DNA of 64,000 nucleotides from NCBI GenBank assembly GCA_000310025.1, contig FN648547.1, positions 48,286 through 112,285 of the forward strand, written 5' to 3'. The stretch comes from Ectocarpus siliculosus. Taxonomy: Eukaryota > Sar > Phaeophyceae > Ectocarpales > Ectocarpaceae. Shown one piece after another: positions 23,415 to 34,025 of the stretch; the stretch's first letter is position 1; each line of letters begins with the position of its first letter. The notes below the pieces were generated by a model. It saw only the letters and a list, made by a program, of their open reading frames with translations, ran no database searches and was not told the DNA's origin. The position numbers and the translations under genes are program-made.

Positions 23415-23696
23415 GACACATACTTGAAGTACAAGCATACAAGCAGTACCTAGCACAGACTTTTTTTTGCCGCATGGTCTCATCTGTAGATAGATATCGA
23501 AAAACTGTCCGCACTATATGGTATGCGTTGTAGGTAGCATGTATGCATCCTGTCGCCTTCTTCTCTAGCGGAAGCAACGCGAACTGGAGTATGTGCATGG
23601 TGTATTGTCACCGCACGGATGGTTACGTACGTACTACGTATGTATATGCCACACACACCCTCCAAGTTGCACATATTCTGCATCTTTCTGTGTGTA

Positions 23697-23958
23697 GGAA
23701 GGTTTGTTCGTCGAAGCAGATAGAATAAACTGGTGTTTATTTTGTAACAGTCGAATTAGAATTTGGCTTCATTTTCTACCGGAAACCCAGGGTCACGGTG
23801 TTTGGAATTATTAGTCTATAGTTGGGGGTGTCATTCCGTGATCGAGTCCACGCAGGGGCTGTAGCAAAGTCGGGTAACGTGTGACAGCTACAGAGCGCGT
23901 GAAGCAACGGAAGGACAGCAGCAGCCGCCTAACGCAGTAGCGGCGGCAGTTTAGAAAA
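23697..23958 (+). repeat. Repeat A1 of YR element 2
   Basis: Nearly identical to the first 262 bp of A2 in elements 1 and 2, from AGGAAGGTTTGTTCG to TTTAGAAAA. Similarity stops sharply at 23958. Confidence 0.85.
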
Positions 23959-24011
23959 GGGCGGGACGGGACACGGCGCAAGCATTGGGGAAGTGACCAG
24001 CACGCGACTCT

Positions 24012-24021
24012 CCATATAAAG
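24012..24021 (+). promoter_or_regulatory. TATA box of YR element 2
   Basis: CCATATAAAGG, with TATAAA at 24015-24020, lies about 55 bp after A1 and upstream of a GC-balanced leader on the coding strand. A transcription start about 30 bp further would place A1 outside the 5' end of the RNA. Confidence 0.45.
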
Positions 24022-25100
24022 GTGTGTACTCGTGTCCAACATCCATCGTGTCGGCCGTGTTCCTATTCGCGTCCCGCTACTCTTGTGACCTCACCGCTGC
24101 GTGCATTTAGCACGAGGGGGGAGGGTGCAGTAAGATAAGCGGCGGCAAGCCAACGCAGTCTCGCTCGCCGCGCCGCTCAGATAGGTCCCTTCCCAAACAT
24201 GGGATGCGGTTCATCCCAACCGAGACGTACTCTCGCTGAAGAAAAAAAATGCGGTTCGTCCCAACCAGACGTACTCTCTCTGAAGAAAAAAATCAACGGC
24301 AAAAAGAAAGAGCGGGGCCTGTTGTATGGTCGCACGCTGACTTGTCGCGGTTGATAGCAGCCATTGTACTGCACGGGGTGGAGGAACCCTGCGGCATCGG
24401 ACATAACCAATCGACCCGCGGCAGTAGGGCATGATGCTGTCACGATTATGCACATGAGGCAGGTGCCTTGTTTTCTGTTTCCCCCGGCTTACTAGGGACT
24501 ACTTGCCGGTACAATCTTGTCTGTGCCGCGCACAGAGGGGCATATAGCTGAAGGAATCGACGATAATATGCCCACTCACGTAAGCAATCGTCTCCACGGA
24601 TGGTATTGACAAGTCCCCACTGATGGTATCGACAAGTCCCATGGCATACAAAGCGGCCGCATACGTAATCGGAAAGTGCATTCAACAGCATTCACGGGAA
24701 CGGATAAAAGCAAAAACACATGCATGCGAGAGAAAGACTCAAAGAAAAAGACTGAAAAACAATGAAGACGAGAAAAAAAAAACGAGACAGCGAACTACGT
24801 GCTGTATGCATAAGGAAAAAAGAAGATGAGAAAAAAATAGGGGGGGGGGAGGTGGATGTGACACGCGAGGTTCGAACTCGCGAGGAACGTCAGGTAGCGG
24901 TCCATGTGAGGGCATCACGGTCTCGAGGGGCATCACGTCAAATTTATTGCCGCCGTGACACAAACCTTCTATAAGAATACGTCACGTCCATCGACGATTA
25001 AGCGACCAAAAACGCCCGGACAGCAATTGATGCATGCCAAAAACTCGTCAACCTGCCGTAGGATTGTCTATGCGGAAGTGATCTCAATGAAAATAAAAAA
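24022..25100 (+). other. First part of the element 2 leader
   Basis: No gene. It contains a tandem duplication of ~47 bp (about 24203-24292), a second of ~23 bp (about 24598-24640), an A-rich tract and a G10 run at about 24840. An isolated tRNA T-arm-like hairpin at 24864-24882 is discussed under the rejected items. Confidence 0.5.
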
Positions 25101-25109
25101 AACAAGGAC

Positions 25110-26615
25110 ACGCACCAGCACGGGACGCGCCAATAGTGGAAGCACTCGTCCGTGCTGTTGGCGAGTGGAAGTTAACCGATCTCAACGCAACGAAACACGA
25201 AGTCATACATGTATCAGCACGGGATGCGCCAATGAGTGGAAGCACCCGCGCTGTTGGCGAGTAGAGTTAACCGAATTCAACGCAGCGGTAGAAAAATACC
25301 ACAAATCATGCATCAGTACGGGACGCGCCAATGAGTGGAAGCACCCGTGCTGCATATGTGATGTCAGCCTCAGCACGGGACGCGCCAATGAGTGGAAGCA
25401 CTCGTGCGGTTGGTGAGTAGAGTTAACCGATCTCAAAAAGAAAGAACAAAACGCCGTACATGTATCAGCACGGGACGCGCCAATGAGTGGAAGCACCCGC
25501 GCTGTTGGCGAGTAGAGTTAACCGAATTCAACGCAGCGGTAGGAAAATACCACAAATCATGCATCAGTACGGGACGCGCCAATGAGTGGAAGCACCCGTG
25601 CTGCATATGTGTTGTCAGCCTCAGCACGGGACGCGCCAACGAGTGGAAGCACTCGTGCTGTTGGCGAGTAGAGTTAACCGATCTCAAAAAGAAAGAACAA
25701 AACGCCGTACACGTATCAGCACGGGACGCACCAATGAGTGGAAGCACCCGCGCTGTTGGCGAGTAGAGTTAACCGAATTCAACGCAGCGGTAGGAAATAC
25801 CACAAATCATGCATCAGTACGGGACGCGCCAATGAGTGGAAGCACCCGTGCTGTATATGTGTTGTCAGCCTCAGCACGGGACGCGCCAACGAGTGGAAGC
25901 ACTCGTGCTGTTGGCGAGTAGAGTTAACCGATCTCAAAAAGAAAGAACAAAACGCCGTACACGTATTAGCACGGGACGCGCCAATGAGTGGACGCACCCG
26001 TGCTGCTTGGCGAGTAGAGTTAACCGAATTCAACGCATCGAAAACGAAGTCGTACACGTATCAGTACGGGACGCGCCAATGAGTGGAAGCACCCGTGCTG
26101 CATATGTGTTGTCAGTTTCATCAAGGGACGCGCCAATGAGTGCTGTTGGCGAGTAGAGTTAACCGATCTCAGAAAGAAAGAACAAAAACGCCGTACACGT
26201 ATCAGATACGGGACGCGCCAATGAGTGGGCGCACCCGTGCTGTTGGGCGAGTAGAATTAACCGATCTCCACGCATCGAAAACGAAGTCATACACGTATCA
26301 GTACGGGACGCGCCAATGAGTGGAAGCACCCGTGCTCATATGTGTTGTCAGTTTCAGCAAGGGACGCGCCAATGAGTGGAAGCACCCGCGCTGCGTACAA
26401 GTATCATCAGTGCGGGTCGCGCCAATGAGTGGAAGCACCCGTGCTGCATATGTGTTGTCAGTTTCAGCGAGGGACGCGCCAATGAGTGGAAGCACCCGCG
26501 CTGTTGGCAAGTGGAGTTCACGCGTATCCAACGCATCGAAAAAAAAAAAAAAACACGTATCAGCACGGGACGCGCCAATGAGTGGAAGCACCCGTGCGGA
26601 TGGCGAACCGGGGTT
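25110..26615. repeat. Hairpin-core tandem array with 250-bp higher-order period
   Basis: About 19 copies of a ~40-bp core, CAGCACGGG-ACGCGCCAATGAGTGGAAGCA-CCCGTGCTG or close variants. The outer 9 bp of the core are inverted repeats, so each unit can fold into a stem with a ~21-nt loop. Three spacer types alternate between cores: one with GAATTCAACGCAGCGG, one with CATATGTGTTGTCAG, one with AAAAAGAAAGAACAAAACGCC. The trio repeats every ~250 bp (25227, 25478, 25727, 25977), then degenerates toward 26600. Confidence 0.85.
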
Positions 26616-26889
26616 CACCGAATCCAAGAAAATATATATATAAAAAAAAAAAAAAAGAGAAACCATCGCTAGTGTTCCAAAGAGAGAAATATTCGGGATT
26701 GGTCGACGTCCGGTGACCGTAGCGTCAGCAGCAATAATCACTCCATTCAATCCACAGGCGTCGAGAATGAACTAACGCGAGCTCGCGATATAACAACGCG
26801 TCGTTCTGGGCCCGACGAAAACCCACGTCAGATAGTTTCGCCCGAAGATAGGATTTGTAGACCATTCTAACTGCAGATCCAGGCGCGCG

Positions 26890-27869
26890 ATCGACTACGC
26901 CCACGATGAAGAGGAAAAGAAGTGTTCCCGCAACGCCGCCCTGACGCTCGCCCGCCGCCTGCCGCCGGTCCGCTGCTTATACGACTCCAACCGCGACCAG
27001 ATGCCGACACGGGCCTCCACGCGGAGCGGCAGGGCAGCGGCTGGGCAAGCAGGGCGAGGTCGGGCGGCGACACCTTCGACACCACGCACGAGAGGTCTAC
27101 CGCGCGATCGGTGGCGAGCTCGACGGCTCGCCCCTCGACGCGCAGCGGATCACGTACTCCCGCGAGGCGTCGAGCGGTATCCTCCTCGCGAGCGCCAGGG
27201 ACAGGCACCCGCGGCGACCCCCCCGCTGATGAGACTGAGCTCGCTTCTCTCCGCGGGCTGGTGGACGGCCTGAGGGAGGAGCTGCAGCGGAAGCGCGATG
27301 AGGCTGCCGGTGATCGCCAGCAGCTTCAAGCAACGATCGACGACATGATCGCCACCCAAGCAGCAGGACCTGGCCTTCCGGGGGGGGGTGCAACTTGTGG
27401 GCACAACCGCCCCACCATCGGCCTCTCGGGCCCCCGCTACACCCAGCGCCGAGGCGGCTAAGGCTACGGCAAAGGATAGAGCGCGGATGTGGGGGGACCT
27501 CCGCCGGGTAAAAGCGTGGCTCATCCTGGGGCGGCCCCCGGCAGTTTCAAAACTGTCGCAGATGGAGTGGCAATCCTTGCTTCGCAAAGGCGTCCTGGTG
27601 ACAGAGAAAGTGGCGGCATCGCTCGACACGCTCGTGGTTACTGCTTCGCCTTCAACTCGTCGTCCGGTTGCCATGATCGTAACTGCCCACACATCCACGC
27701 CCAGAACCCTTCCCACGCTAGGCGCGGAGCGTCCGAAACTCCGGCAACCGGCGCGCGCGGCGTTGGCCACGGCAACGGGGGAGGGCGCGGAGGAGAGGCG
27801 CGCGCCGCTGGCGAGGGCGGCGCGAGACCCAAGGCCGCTGGCTTCTTCACCCACGGGAAAGACAAATAG
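26890..27869 (+). pseudogene. gag-like gene of YR element 2 with CCCH finger
   Basis: The 5' part matches element 1 and has a Leu/Glu/Arg coiled-coil-like segment at 27240-27350. Frames change at a G8 run (about 27378) and near 27620-27650. The final segment carries a CCCH zinc finger, CFAFNSSSGCHDRNCPHIH (C-x8-C-x4-C-x3-H, about 27640-27700), then a Gly-rich stretch and FFTHGKDK before UAG at 27867. Element 3 Gag has an equivalent CCCH finger and Gly-rich tail before its UAG. The finger probably binds RNA. The homopolymer shifts may be mutations or base-calling errors. Confidence 0.55.
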
Positions 27870-27901
27870 GGGTGCGGGCTCTCCCGCGTAGCGGGGGGGC
27901 C
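27867..27901 (+). promoter_or_regulatory. UAG plus hairpin, possible Gag-YR readthrough signal
   Basis: UAG at 27867-27869, spacer GGGTGCG, then a 9-bp stem GGCTCTCCC (27877-27885) with GGGGGGGCC (27893-27901), loop GCGTAGC. The codons after the UAG stay open in the gag frame and run into the recombinase. Spacer and stem position equal those in elements 1 and 3. Confidence 0.6.
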
Positions 27902-29039
27902 TACCTCGGATGGCAGCGCACCTGCGGCTAAATCGAACGGCAGCACGCCGGTCTACACGAGGTTGGCTCCAGGGCTATCAGCAGGTTCAGGACCTGGGAC
28001 AGGCAGGACGGGACTTTGTTACCGACGTCTTGGCATGCAGCTCGTCGAGCACTCAGTTGCGTCTTCGTCTAGAAGGACTTACACGTCAGGCTTCAACTCT
28101 TGGTGCACGTTTCGCAGGCTGACGGAGAAGCCCAAGTTCCTAGGGCAACGTGCCGGGGACCTTCATGTGTGGGAGTTGATAGACTTCGTAGCCTGGTGTT
28201 TCGAGTCTGAGGGTAATCTAGCGAGTACAATATCCGGAAAACTCACGGCTGTACAACATTTTCATAGGCTGGAAGCTTCTGTCGAGCTAGACTTGTCGTC
28301 TCCGATGTTGAAATGTGCGCTAAGGGGGATTGCGAGGAACCACGTGGCTGTGGGGACGGTACGCCGTGTGCGCCTGCCTGTGTCTTGGCGTATGCTGCTG
28401 GACGGGGAAAGCGCAAGCCAGAACTGGGGGGAAGGGGGCAGAGTGATGTGGCTGTGTCTGTGCTTGTCCTATCTCTTTATCACACGGTCTGATGAGGTGT
28501 TCGCGAATGATGCGGGCAGGGTGCATGAGGCACACTGTCTTACGAGGGCGGACGTAGCATTGTTTGCTGGCGAGACGCAATTAGTCTTTAGTCACTATCG
28601 TAGAGCAGACCGTGTCGAAATGAGGTTTAGAGGGCACAAGGCCGATCAAGAGCAGAAAGGAAACATACGGGTTCGTACGCGAGACGAAGTCACCGGACCG
28701 CAGTCAGGTGTGAGAGCACGCGGTGGCGCGGTGGCTCTTGTGGTGGAGCTGTTATCGTGTCATGCGACGTTCCCTGACTCCGCACCGTTGGCTTCGTACC
28801 GTAGTGGAAGAGCAGTGAGAGTAGTGAGGTATACTGCTGCCCTCCGTGCACTCAGAGAAGTGGTAGCGAGGTCGGGGCGTAACCCCCAGGAGTACGCGTT
28901 GCACTCGTTGCGAATTGGAGGCGCGACGGCTCTTGCATCGGGCGGAGACATCGCAGAACGAGTGATTCAGAGAGAAGGGAAGTGGAGGTCGGATGCATAC
29001 AAGCCGTACGCGCGAAACAATGTAGAGGATTCGCGGTGA
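27870..29039 (+). CDS. Tyrosine recombinase of YR element 2, in frame with gag after UAG
   Basis: Reading the gag frame through UAG gives a Gly/Ser/Pro-rich linker, then the recombinase N-terminal region (SSSRRTYTSGFNSW) and the catalytic domain. Catalytic features seen: Arg in LFITRSDEVF, HSLRIGGAT (CAC at 28902, CGA at 28911), REGKWRS and Tyr in YKPYARNN (29007-29009). All are intact. No ATG lies at the start of the homologous region, which favours expression by readthrough or reinitiation. The frame ends at TGA 29037-29039, where element 1 reads CGA, so about 100 C-terminal residues seen in element 1 are lost. Expected role: recombining a circular DNA copy into the genome without target duplication. 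Confidence 0.7.
   Translation, partial: GCGLSRVAGGPTSDGSAPAAKSNGSTPVYTRLAPGLSAGSGPGTGRTGLCYRRLGMQLVEHSVASSSRRTYTSGFNSWCTFRRLTEKPKFLGQRAGDLHVWELIDFVAWCFESEGNLASTISGKLTAVQHFHRLEASVELDLSSPMLKCALRGIARNHVAVGTVRRVRLPVSWRMLLDGESASQNWGEGGRVMWLCLCLSYLFITRSDEVFANDAGRVHEAHCLTRADVALFAGETQLVFSHYRRADRVEMRFRGHKADQEQKGNIRVRTRDEVTGPQSGVRARGGAVALVVELLSCHATFPDSAPLASYRSGRAVRVVRYTAALRALREVVARSGRNPQEYALHSLRIGGATALASGGDIAERVIQREGKWRSDAYKPYARNNVEDSR
27910..28122 (+). pseudogene. Relic of RNase H C-terminal tail overlapping the recombinase frame
   Basis: In the +1 frame relative to the recombinase, this short frame reads VTDVLACSSSSTQLRLRLEGLTRQ and matches the tail of the element 3 RNase H frame (DLCTGVLAASTSASQLRSRLEEL). 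It is what remains of pol after the RT/RNase H deletion. Confidence 0.55.
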
Positions 29040-29159
29040 GTGTCACGGAAACTTACAGACGGCAGTAGGATCGTATCGAGACAGCCGGGGGAGGGGACCG
29101 TCTGGGGGAACGGATAGTTGACTTATTCGGTAGTCGTCCAGAAACTGACCTCGATGTGG

Positions 29160-29968
29160 GTGTTGTAGAATGGTGTGTACCATTTGAGGACTTGGTCAGT
29201 TTTGGGACTCCTGCGTTTGCAGTCGTAGTCCCCCGGCTAGTATTTGTGGGGAGAGAGATGGATTTGTAAGAGTTGACGCCGGCCTTTGCAGCTAACGCGG
29301 CCGGAGAGACGATGAGCGTTTCGTGCGTCTCTCTCCCCCACACGTAGCCTAGAAACCGAAGAAATAATGAAGCAATTCGAAAGAAAACAAAATAAAAGGA
29401 AGGTTTGTTCGTCGAAGCAGATAGAATAAACTGGTGTTTATTTTGTAACAGTCGAAATTAGAATTTGGCTTCATTTTCTACCGGAAACCCAGGGTCACGG
29501 TGTTTGGAATTATTAGTCTATAGTTGGGGGTGTCATTCCCGTGATCGAGTCCACGCAGGGGCTGTAGCAAAGTCGGGTAACGTGTGACAGCTACAGAGCG
29601 CGTGAAGCAACGGAAGGAACAGCAGCAGCCGCCTAAACGCAGTAGCGGCGGGAGTTTAGAAAATCCCGCCCTCCCATCCCTTTTCTTTCGAAGGTGGGGG
29701 CATAAGTTCGGGAATATTCGGTATCTAGTCAGGTGTTGTAGAATGGTGTGTACCATTTGAGGACTTGGTCAGTTTTGGGACTCCTGCGTTTGCAGTCGTA
29801 GTCCCCCGGCTAGTATTTGTGGGGAGAGAGATGGATTTGTAAGAGTTGACGCCGGCCTTTGCAGCTAACGCGGCCGGAGAGACGATGAGCGTTTCGTGCG
29901 TCTCTCTCCCCAACACGTAGCCTAGAAACCGAAGAAATAATGAAGCAATTCGAAAGAAAACAAAATAA
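29160..29968 (+). repeat. Split direct repeats B1, A2, B2 of YR element 2
   Basis: B1 29160-29396, A2 29397-29732, B2 29733-29968. B1 and B2 differ at very few positions. Outside B2 the sequence turns into unrelated T-rich DNA. Confidence 0.85.
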
Positions 29969-30629
29969 AGTTTTTATTGTTCCTAATATTCTGCAGCTGT
30001 ATGTAGCAAGGAAGGTTTGACAAATGTAGATTGATCGTTGTTGTTGTTGTGGTACGCCACAACCAACTTTAGGCTTAACTTGCTCTGTTTTGACCTTGAA
30101 CATGCACGCAAATCTCACGGCATCATCAATTGCTGCAAGTGCTGCAAGGATGTAGGCATATGTCTTCTGTAATACTGATGTGAACACTGCTGTTATTGTT
30201 GTACTGCTGTTGTTGTATTGAAGGTGCCGCTGTAGACTGCGCTACATCGTATGTATATATACAGATATCAACTTTTCGTGATATCACACCGTTTCATGGA
30301 ATGATTGGTGGAAGTTAGTTACAATAGTCGGAAGTTAGAATAATTGTTGGAAGTTTAGTCAGAAGATAATCTATGCAGAAATGAAAGAGTGCACATTTCA
30401 TGGGATAACTGCTGGAGGTGTGTCAGAAGTTAGAATATCTGCTGGATGTTAGTCAGAAGTTAGTCAATGCAGAGTGAATGAAAAGTGCACATCCCGGTCA
30501 CTCTCACTTTCTTCGACATCCTCTCCTCTCATTCCCGCGTCGACCTTCAGCTGCAACACAACATGAACGCCCTCTCCCGTAGCTCCCCAGCAAAGCGTAA
30601 GTCCCACCCAGTTAGAGAGTCGTAGTGGA
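29969..30629. other. Non-coding stretch upstream of the Cys-rich frame
   Basis: Contains GTT/TGC microsatellite tracts (30030-30230), a TATATATA segment near 30254, and repeated GGAAGTTAG/TCAGAAGTTAG motifs (30310-30465). An ATG at 30563 opens only 20 codons. It may hold the promoter of the following gene. Confidence 0.4.
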
Positions 30630-31737
30630 GTGTACCGCCGCCCTGTACAACAGGGCGACCCCAACTGGCCTTGCCCCGGGCCCGACTGCGACGGCGGTCA
30701 CCTCAAGCTCATAAACAAGCGCGACGGTAAAGGCAAGTTTGCCCCTTGCGACCGTACCAACAACCGCGACGCGGATAGTTGCAGCGTATCCTGCACCATC
30801 CTCACCCCGTCGACAACGTACCACAAGCCGTGCCAGCTCTGCCTCGCCCGGATGGGAGGTACTCCTTCGCTCGGGATCCCAACCGACCAGGTCAACAGCC
30901 GCGGCTACAAAGGTAAAAGAAAGTTCTCTCTTTGATCGTATCAAGTAGTTTCCGCCTGATGTGTGCCTGAATGTTGTTCAGGTGTTGCATGAAGGCCTGG
31001 CATGAAACTGCATCGCAACCGCTACCGCTAAATCTCTCCACAACAATGCCCTTTTTGCTTGCTGTTATTGTCAGAGTGGAATATTATCCACGCGGTGTGG
31101 CGTCTTTGCGCTGGTGCCAAGTCTTCGGACGGCAAGAAGTTCATGCACGTCACCGTCGCCCCCGCCAGCATTATCGGGGTAAATCATGTGTACACCCGTT
31201 TACATCGGAACGTGATTGTGTAGTGACGAGTCGTGTGGGTGCGTAGTTACCTAGATATGGGTGCGCGGATGCATCCGACTGTTGCTGTAAATTAGTTACC
31301 CATCCATATGTCACAAAAGTACACCGTGTTCACCGGCCGACGTCATAAAAAATGTACATTTTTTAGTATGGGGAGACCATGTGACACATGTTCCTTATAT
31401 TTTCCCCTGTCAGTGCACCGAGTTCAACCGTCGACGTCATGAATAAAAATATCATTTTTTCATAATGGTAAAACCATGTGAATTTTTTTCCTTATATTTT
31501 TCCCTGTCACTCATCCGATATCCACTGCAAAGGTGTCCCGACGCAGCGACTAACGAGGAATACCTGGCCGACGGGTGCACGGGCGAGATCATCGAGGACG
31601 ACCTGATCATCAAGTATTGAGACTCCCCGCCGCTGTACTACCAGTGCGCCCGCCGCCTGTGGGACCAGACCATCAACGAGATCCTCAACAAGACCGACGA
31701 GCACCGCGACCTGGGAACTACCCACGCCGACCTCTAA
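30630..31737 (+). pseudogene. Unidentified Cys-rich gene, at least two exons plus a third candidate
   Basis: A first frame (from about 30630 to 30912) is rich in Cys and His, with CPGPDCDGGH, a CDRTNNRDADSCSVSC stretch and CQLCLAR, suggesting metal binding. It ends at AAAG|GTAAAAG. The acceptor TTATTGTCAG|AG at 31074 has a good pyrimidine tract and keeps phase, giving exon 2 (31075-31178), which ends at GGG|GTAAAT. A third coding-like block at 31534-31737 is preceded by CTGCAAAG, has good codon character but contains one TGA (31618) and does not join exon 2 in phase. I do not recognise the family. It may be the 5' part of the gene at 31770-33222 or an accessory gene of a DNA transposon. Confidence 0.4.
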
Positions 31738-31769
31738 AGTAAGACGCGTGGACTGCCGCGAGGCTGGAC

Positions 31770-33222
31770 TTGGAGGAGACCAAGCAAAAGAAAGCCGACG
31801 AGGCGGCCTCGCACTCCGCGATGGGGACGTGGGCCATCAACCAGGGCAACGCCCGTTGCGGGCCGGGCGCGAAGGCTACATCAGTCCAAGAAGCTGTCGC
31901 CGCCGACAACATCGCGTGGGGTTCCCGCTCCGGTGCAGCGGCCGGTGGCCGTGCCAGCGGTCGGGTGAGTCCGGTCAGCAGCATCGGGGGGGCGAGGCCC
32001 GCGTCGGAGGCTTCGGCGGGTGGCCAAAACAGCGGTCGATCGAGCCCGACCATGAGTACGGGTGGGATAGACGACGACTCATCGCCCGCGGGGAGCGGGT
32101 CATCGAGGAAGGTTCCGCCGCTTGGTGGATTGGTGACGCACATGGGGTCGCTGAGCATTCCGACGCTTGCGCAAAGTGCCGGTGTCACCACGGAGGAGGC
32201 GGACTACTTCCTCAAGGCGGGCTTCACGGCTGACGAAGTTCAGACGGAAAGGACCGTGGCGATGATGACGGTTTTACTCGACAAACGGCCTACTCTACAG
32301 CGCGACGGACACAGCGTCGAGGATTACGTTGATGAGCTAGGTGATGACGAGGATGCGCAGCTGCCCGGAGTTGACGGTGTCAACGAGTCGGTCATGTTTG
32401 ATCTGCTCGATCTTTACGGCGTGGGAAAGAGGGGCTTCCGCAGCCTGCCGGATTCGAATTGGTTTCACTGCGGAAGGCCCGTAGAACGTGTGACGCCGGG
32501 CAAGGTTCAGGTTACGAAGCGGGTGGCGAGGTTGTTGGTGCTCGGCGCCGGCGTGACGAACTCCGGGCTGTCCGCCGCCGGTCAGACATCCATCTCCGGT
32601 TCTACAGCAGCTAGGGGTGCGCGCGCCATGTCAGGCATGGACCCTTCACGGGCGGCGAGTAGGGCTTCGGGAAACCGTGGAAGGAAGACCCGTGCCAAGA
32701 CCAATAAGCTCGCCGAGGAGGGGCTAGATAGGTAAGGCTGTTCGTCGACTCTGTCCATGTCTTGGTTCTGGCAACTCCTTCGTGCGGTAGACGCCGTGCA
32801 TTATCGTCAGATTATTTTGGTGGACGTAACCTATACCAGAGAAGTATTATTGTTGGCTACTCCATCAGGGAGGTGCCAGAACTTACCCTACCCTGGTGCC
32901 TCTCTTGCGCGATTGTGCCACGTGTCCCAGCTTCATGGAGCGACAGGTGGCTCAAGCTCAGAAACTCGCCGATCAGAAACATGAAGAGGACGAGAGGAGG
33001 CGGGCGGCGGAAAATAAACGAGAACTAGGGAGGAGGCAAGAGCTCGTGGACATGATGGCCCACGAGAGGGCCATGCGGGAGGATGAAAGGAAACACGACA
33101 GACAAGAGCGTGAAGAGGAGAGGGCGGCTGCACGGGCAGATCAAAAGGCAGATCGCGATCACCAAATCAAGATGATGCAACTGCAGGTGGACCTGGCGAA
33201 GGCGAAGGGGAACAACAACTAG
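31770..33222 (+). CDS. Two-exon gene of unknown function with C-terminal coiled coil
   Basis: Exon 1 runs to 32731 (AG|GTAAGG) and exon 2 starts at 32931 after CGTGTCCCAG; the 199-nt intron (32732-32930) joins them in phase through a Ser codon. The first ~115 residues are Gly/Ser/Ala-rich and look disordered. A more ordered middle part (about residues 125-270) has acidic and hydrophobic segments. The C-terminus (~95 residues from exon 2) is a highly charged Glu/Arg/Lys/Asp coiled coil ending KAKGNNN. A TAA lies just upstream (31740-31742), so the true start is unclear; the first frame codon is TTG and ATG occurs at 31821. It converges on the Harbinger transposase 0.8 kb downstream. No known family was recognised. 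Confidence 0.5.
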
Positions 33223-33235
33223 CCAGGTTGGGGTT

Positions 33236-34025
33236 GTGTTGCTGCAGTTGCTAGGGCATGCGTTGCATGTGTTTTTTTCAACAGCAGGCTCTTCAAAAAA
33301 ATATCGTGGCATCCGTTGCGCCTTGCGCGTTTTTTTCGGGGGGGCTTCCCTGTTCGGGGTAGGGAAAATTGGGAATGGGTTTTCGCCCTTGCTGCTGCTG
33401 CAGTTGCTAGGGCATGCGTTGCATGTGTGTGTGTTTTTTTTCAACAGCCGGCTCTTCCAAGAAACAACGTGGCATCCGTTGCGCCTCGCGCGTATTTTTC
33501 GGGGGGGGGGGTTGCCTGTTCGGGCAAGAGTTTTTTCAGGAGGAACATTTAAAAAATGAAACTGGCATTCAACAAAACGTGGCGTCTGTCTTTTGCGCAG
33601 TGCTTCACCCGCACGATACATTCCGTACTTCCCCTATGCACCCGCCCGCGTTTGCCCACATAATTAATAACCAGCAAGGAGGAGACGACGTCTTCACACC
33701 GAACAATTTAAATCCAAGAAAGTTGATTGTTAAACCCCCCAAACTAACGGTGCCCAATAAACGCGGGTGCCGGTTGTTACGCAATGCTTACACCCGCACG
33801 ATACACATACACCGTCCGTGCTCGTCCTCTGCATCCGCCCGCGTTTGCCCACATACACGACCAAGGAGGGATAATAATCTTGTCTCTGATCACTCGTAGC
33901 ACATAAAATTGGAAAAAGTCTATCGCGCGCGACTTTCTCACGCCAGCAAACGGCTGTTTGTGTTGGTTTACGCCTGGAACACCGAAGATGGATAAAATGC
34001 TCACACACGTGGGTGCATCTTGCAC
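33236..34025. repeat. Two pairs of local direct repeats
   Basis: A ~110-bp unit beginning TTGCTAGGGCATGCGTTGCATG occurs at about 33248 and 33406, each with a G-run and a T-run. A second unit with ACCCGCACGATACA and CCGCCCGCGTTTGCCCACATA occurs at about 33606 and 33790. No gene is supported in this 0.8-kb gap. Confidence 0.65.

Larger units (their letters stand above)
23697..29968 (+). mobile_element. YR element 2: full-length, RT-less DIRS/PAT-type element
   Basis: The element starts with repeat A1 (23697-23958) and ends with B1 (29160-29396), A2 (29397-29732) and B2 (29733-29968), the split-direct-repeat layout of PAT/Ngaro elements. A TATA box follows A1. A 2.7-kb leader contains hairpin-bearing tandem repeats. 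Coding content is a Gag-like protein with a CCCH finger and a tyrosine recombinase; RT and RNase H are absent. It shares the RT-less design with element 1, which implies that the deletion is old and the derivative has spread. No target-site duplication is visible, as expected for YR integration. Confidence 0.8.

Noticed and set aside
24864-24882. tRNA T-arm-like hairpin with GTTCGAA loop
   Set aside because: A perfect 6-bp stem with a GTTCGAA loop, but no matching acceptor stem, anticodon arm or D-arm could be placed on either strand within tRNA distance.
25203-26156. Overlapping open frames across the tandem array on both strands
   Set aside because: They arise from repetition of the same stop-poor units; peptides repeat mechanically and have no domain.
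25110-26615. CRISPR-like array
   Set aside because: Palindromic cores with spacers look superficially similar, but the spacers fall into three repeated classes with a 250-bp period, and the context is a eukaryotic transposon. It is a satellite, not CRISPR.
30563-30622. Short ATG frame with GTAAGT as a first exon of the Cys-rich gene
   Set aside because: The implied intron would be only about 28 nt and does not join the next frame in phase.
31718-32191. Open frame of 157 codons on the minus strand
   Set aside because: It is antisense to the spliced plus-strand gene and has Ala/Pro-rich shadow composition without motifs.
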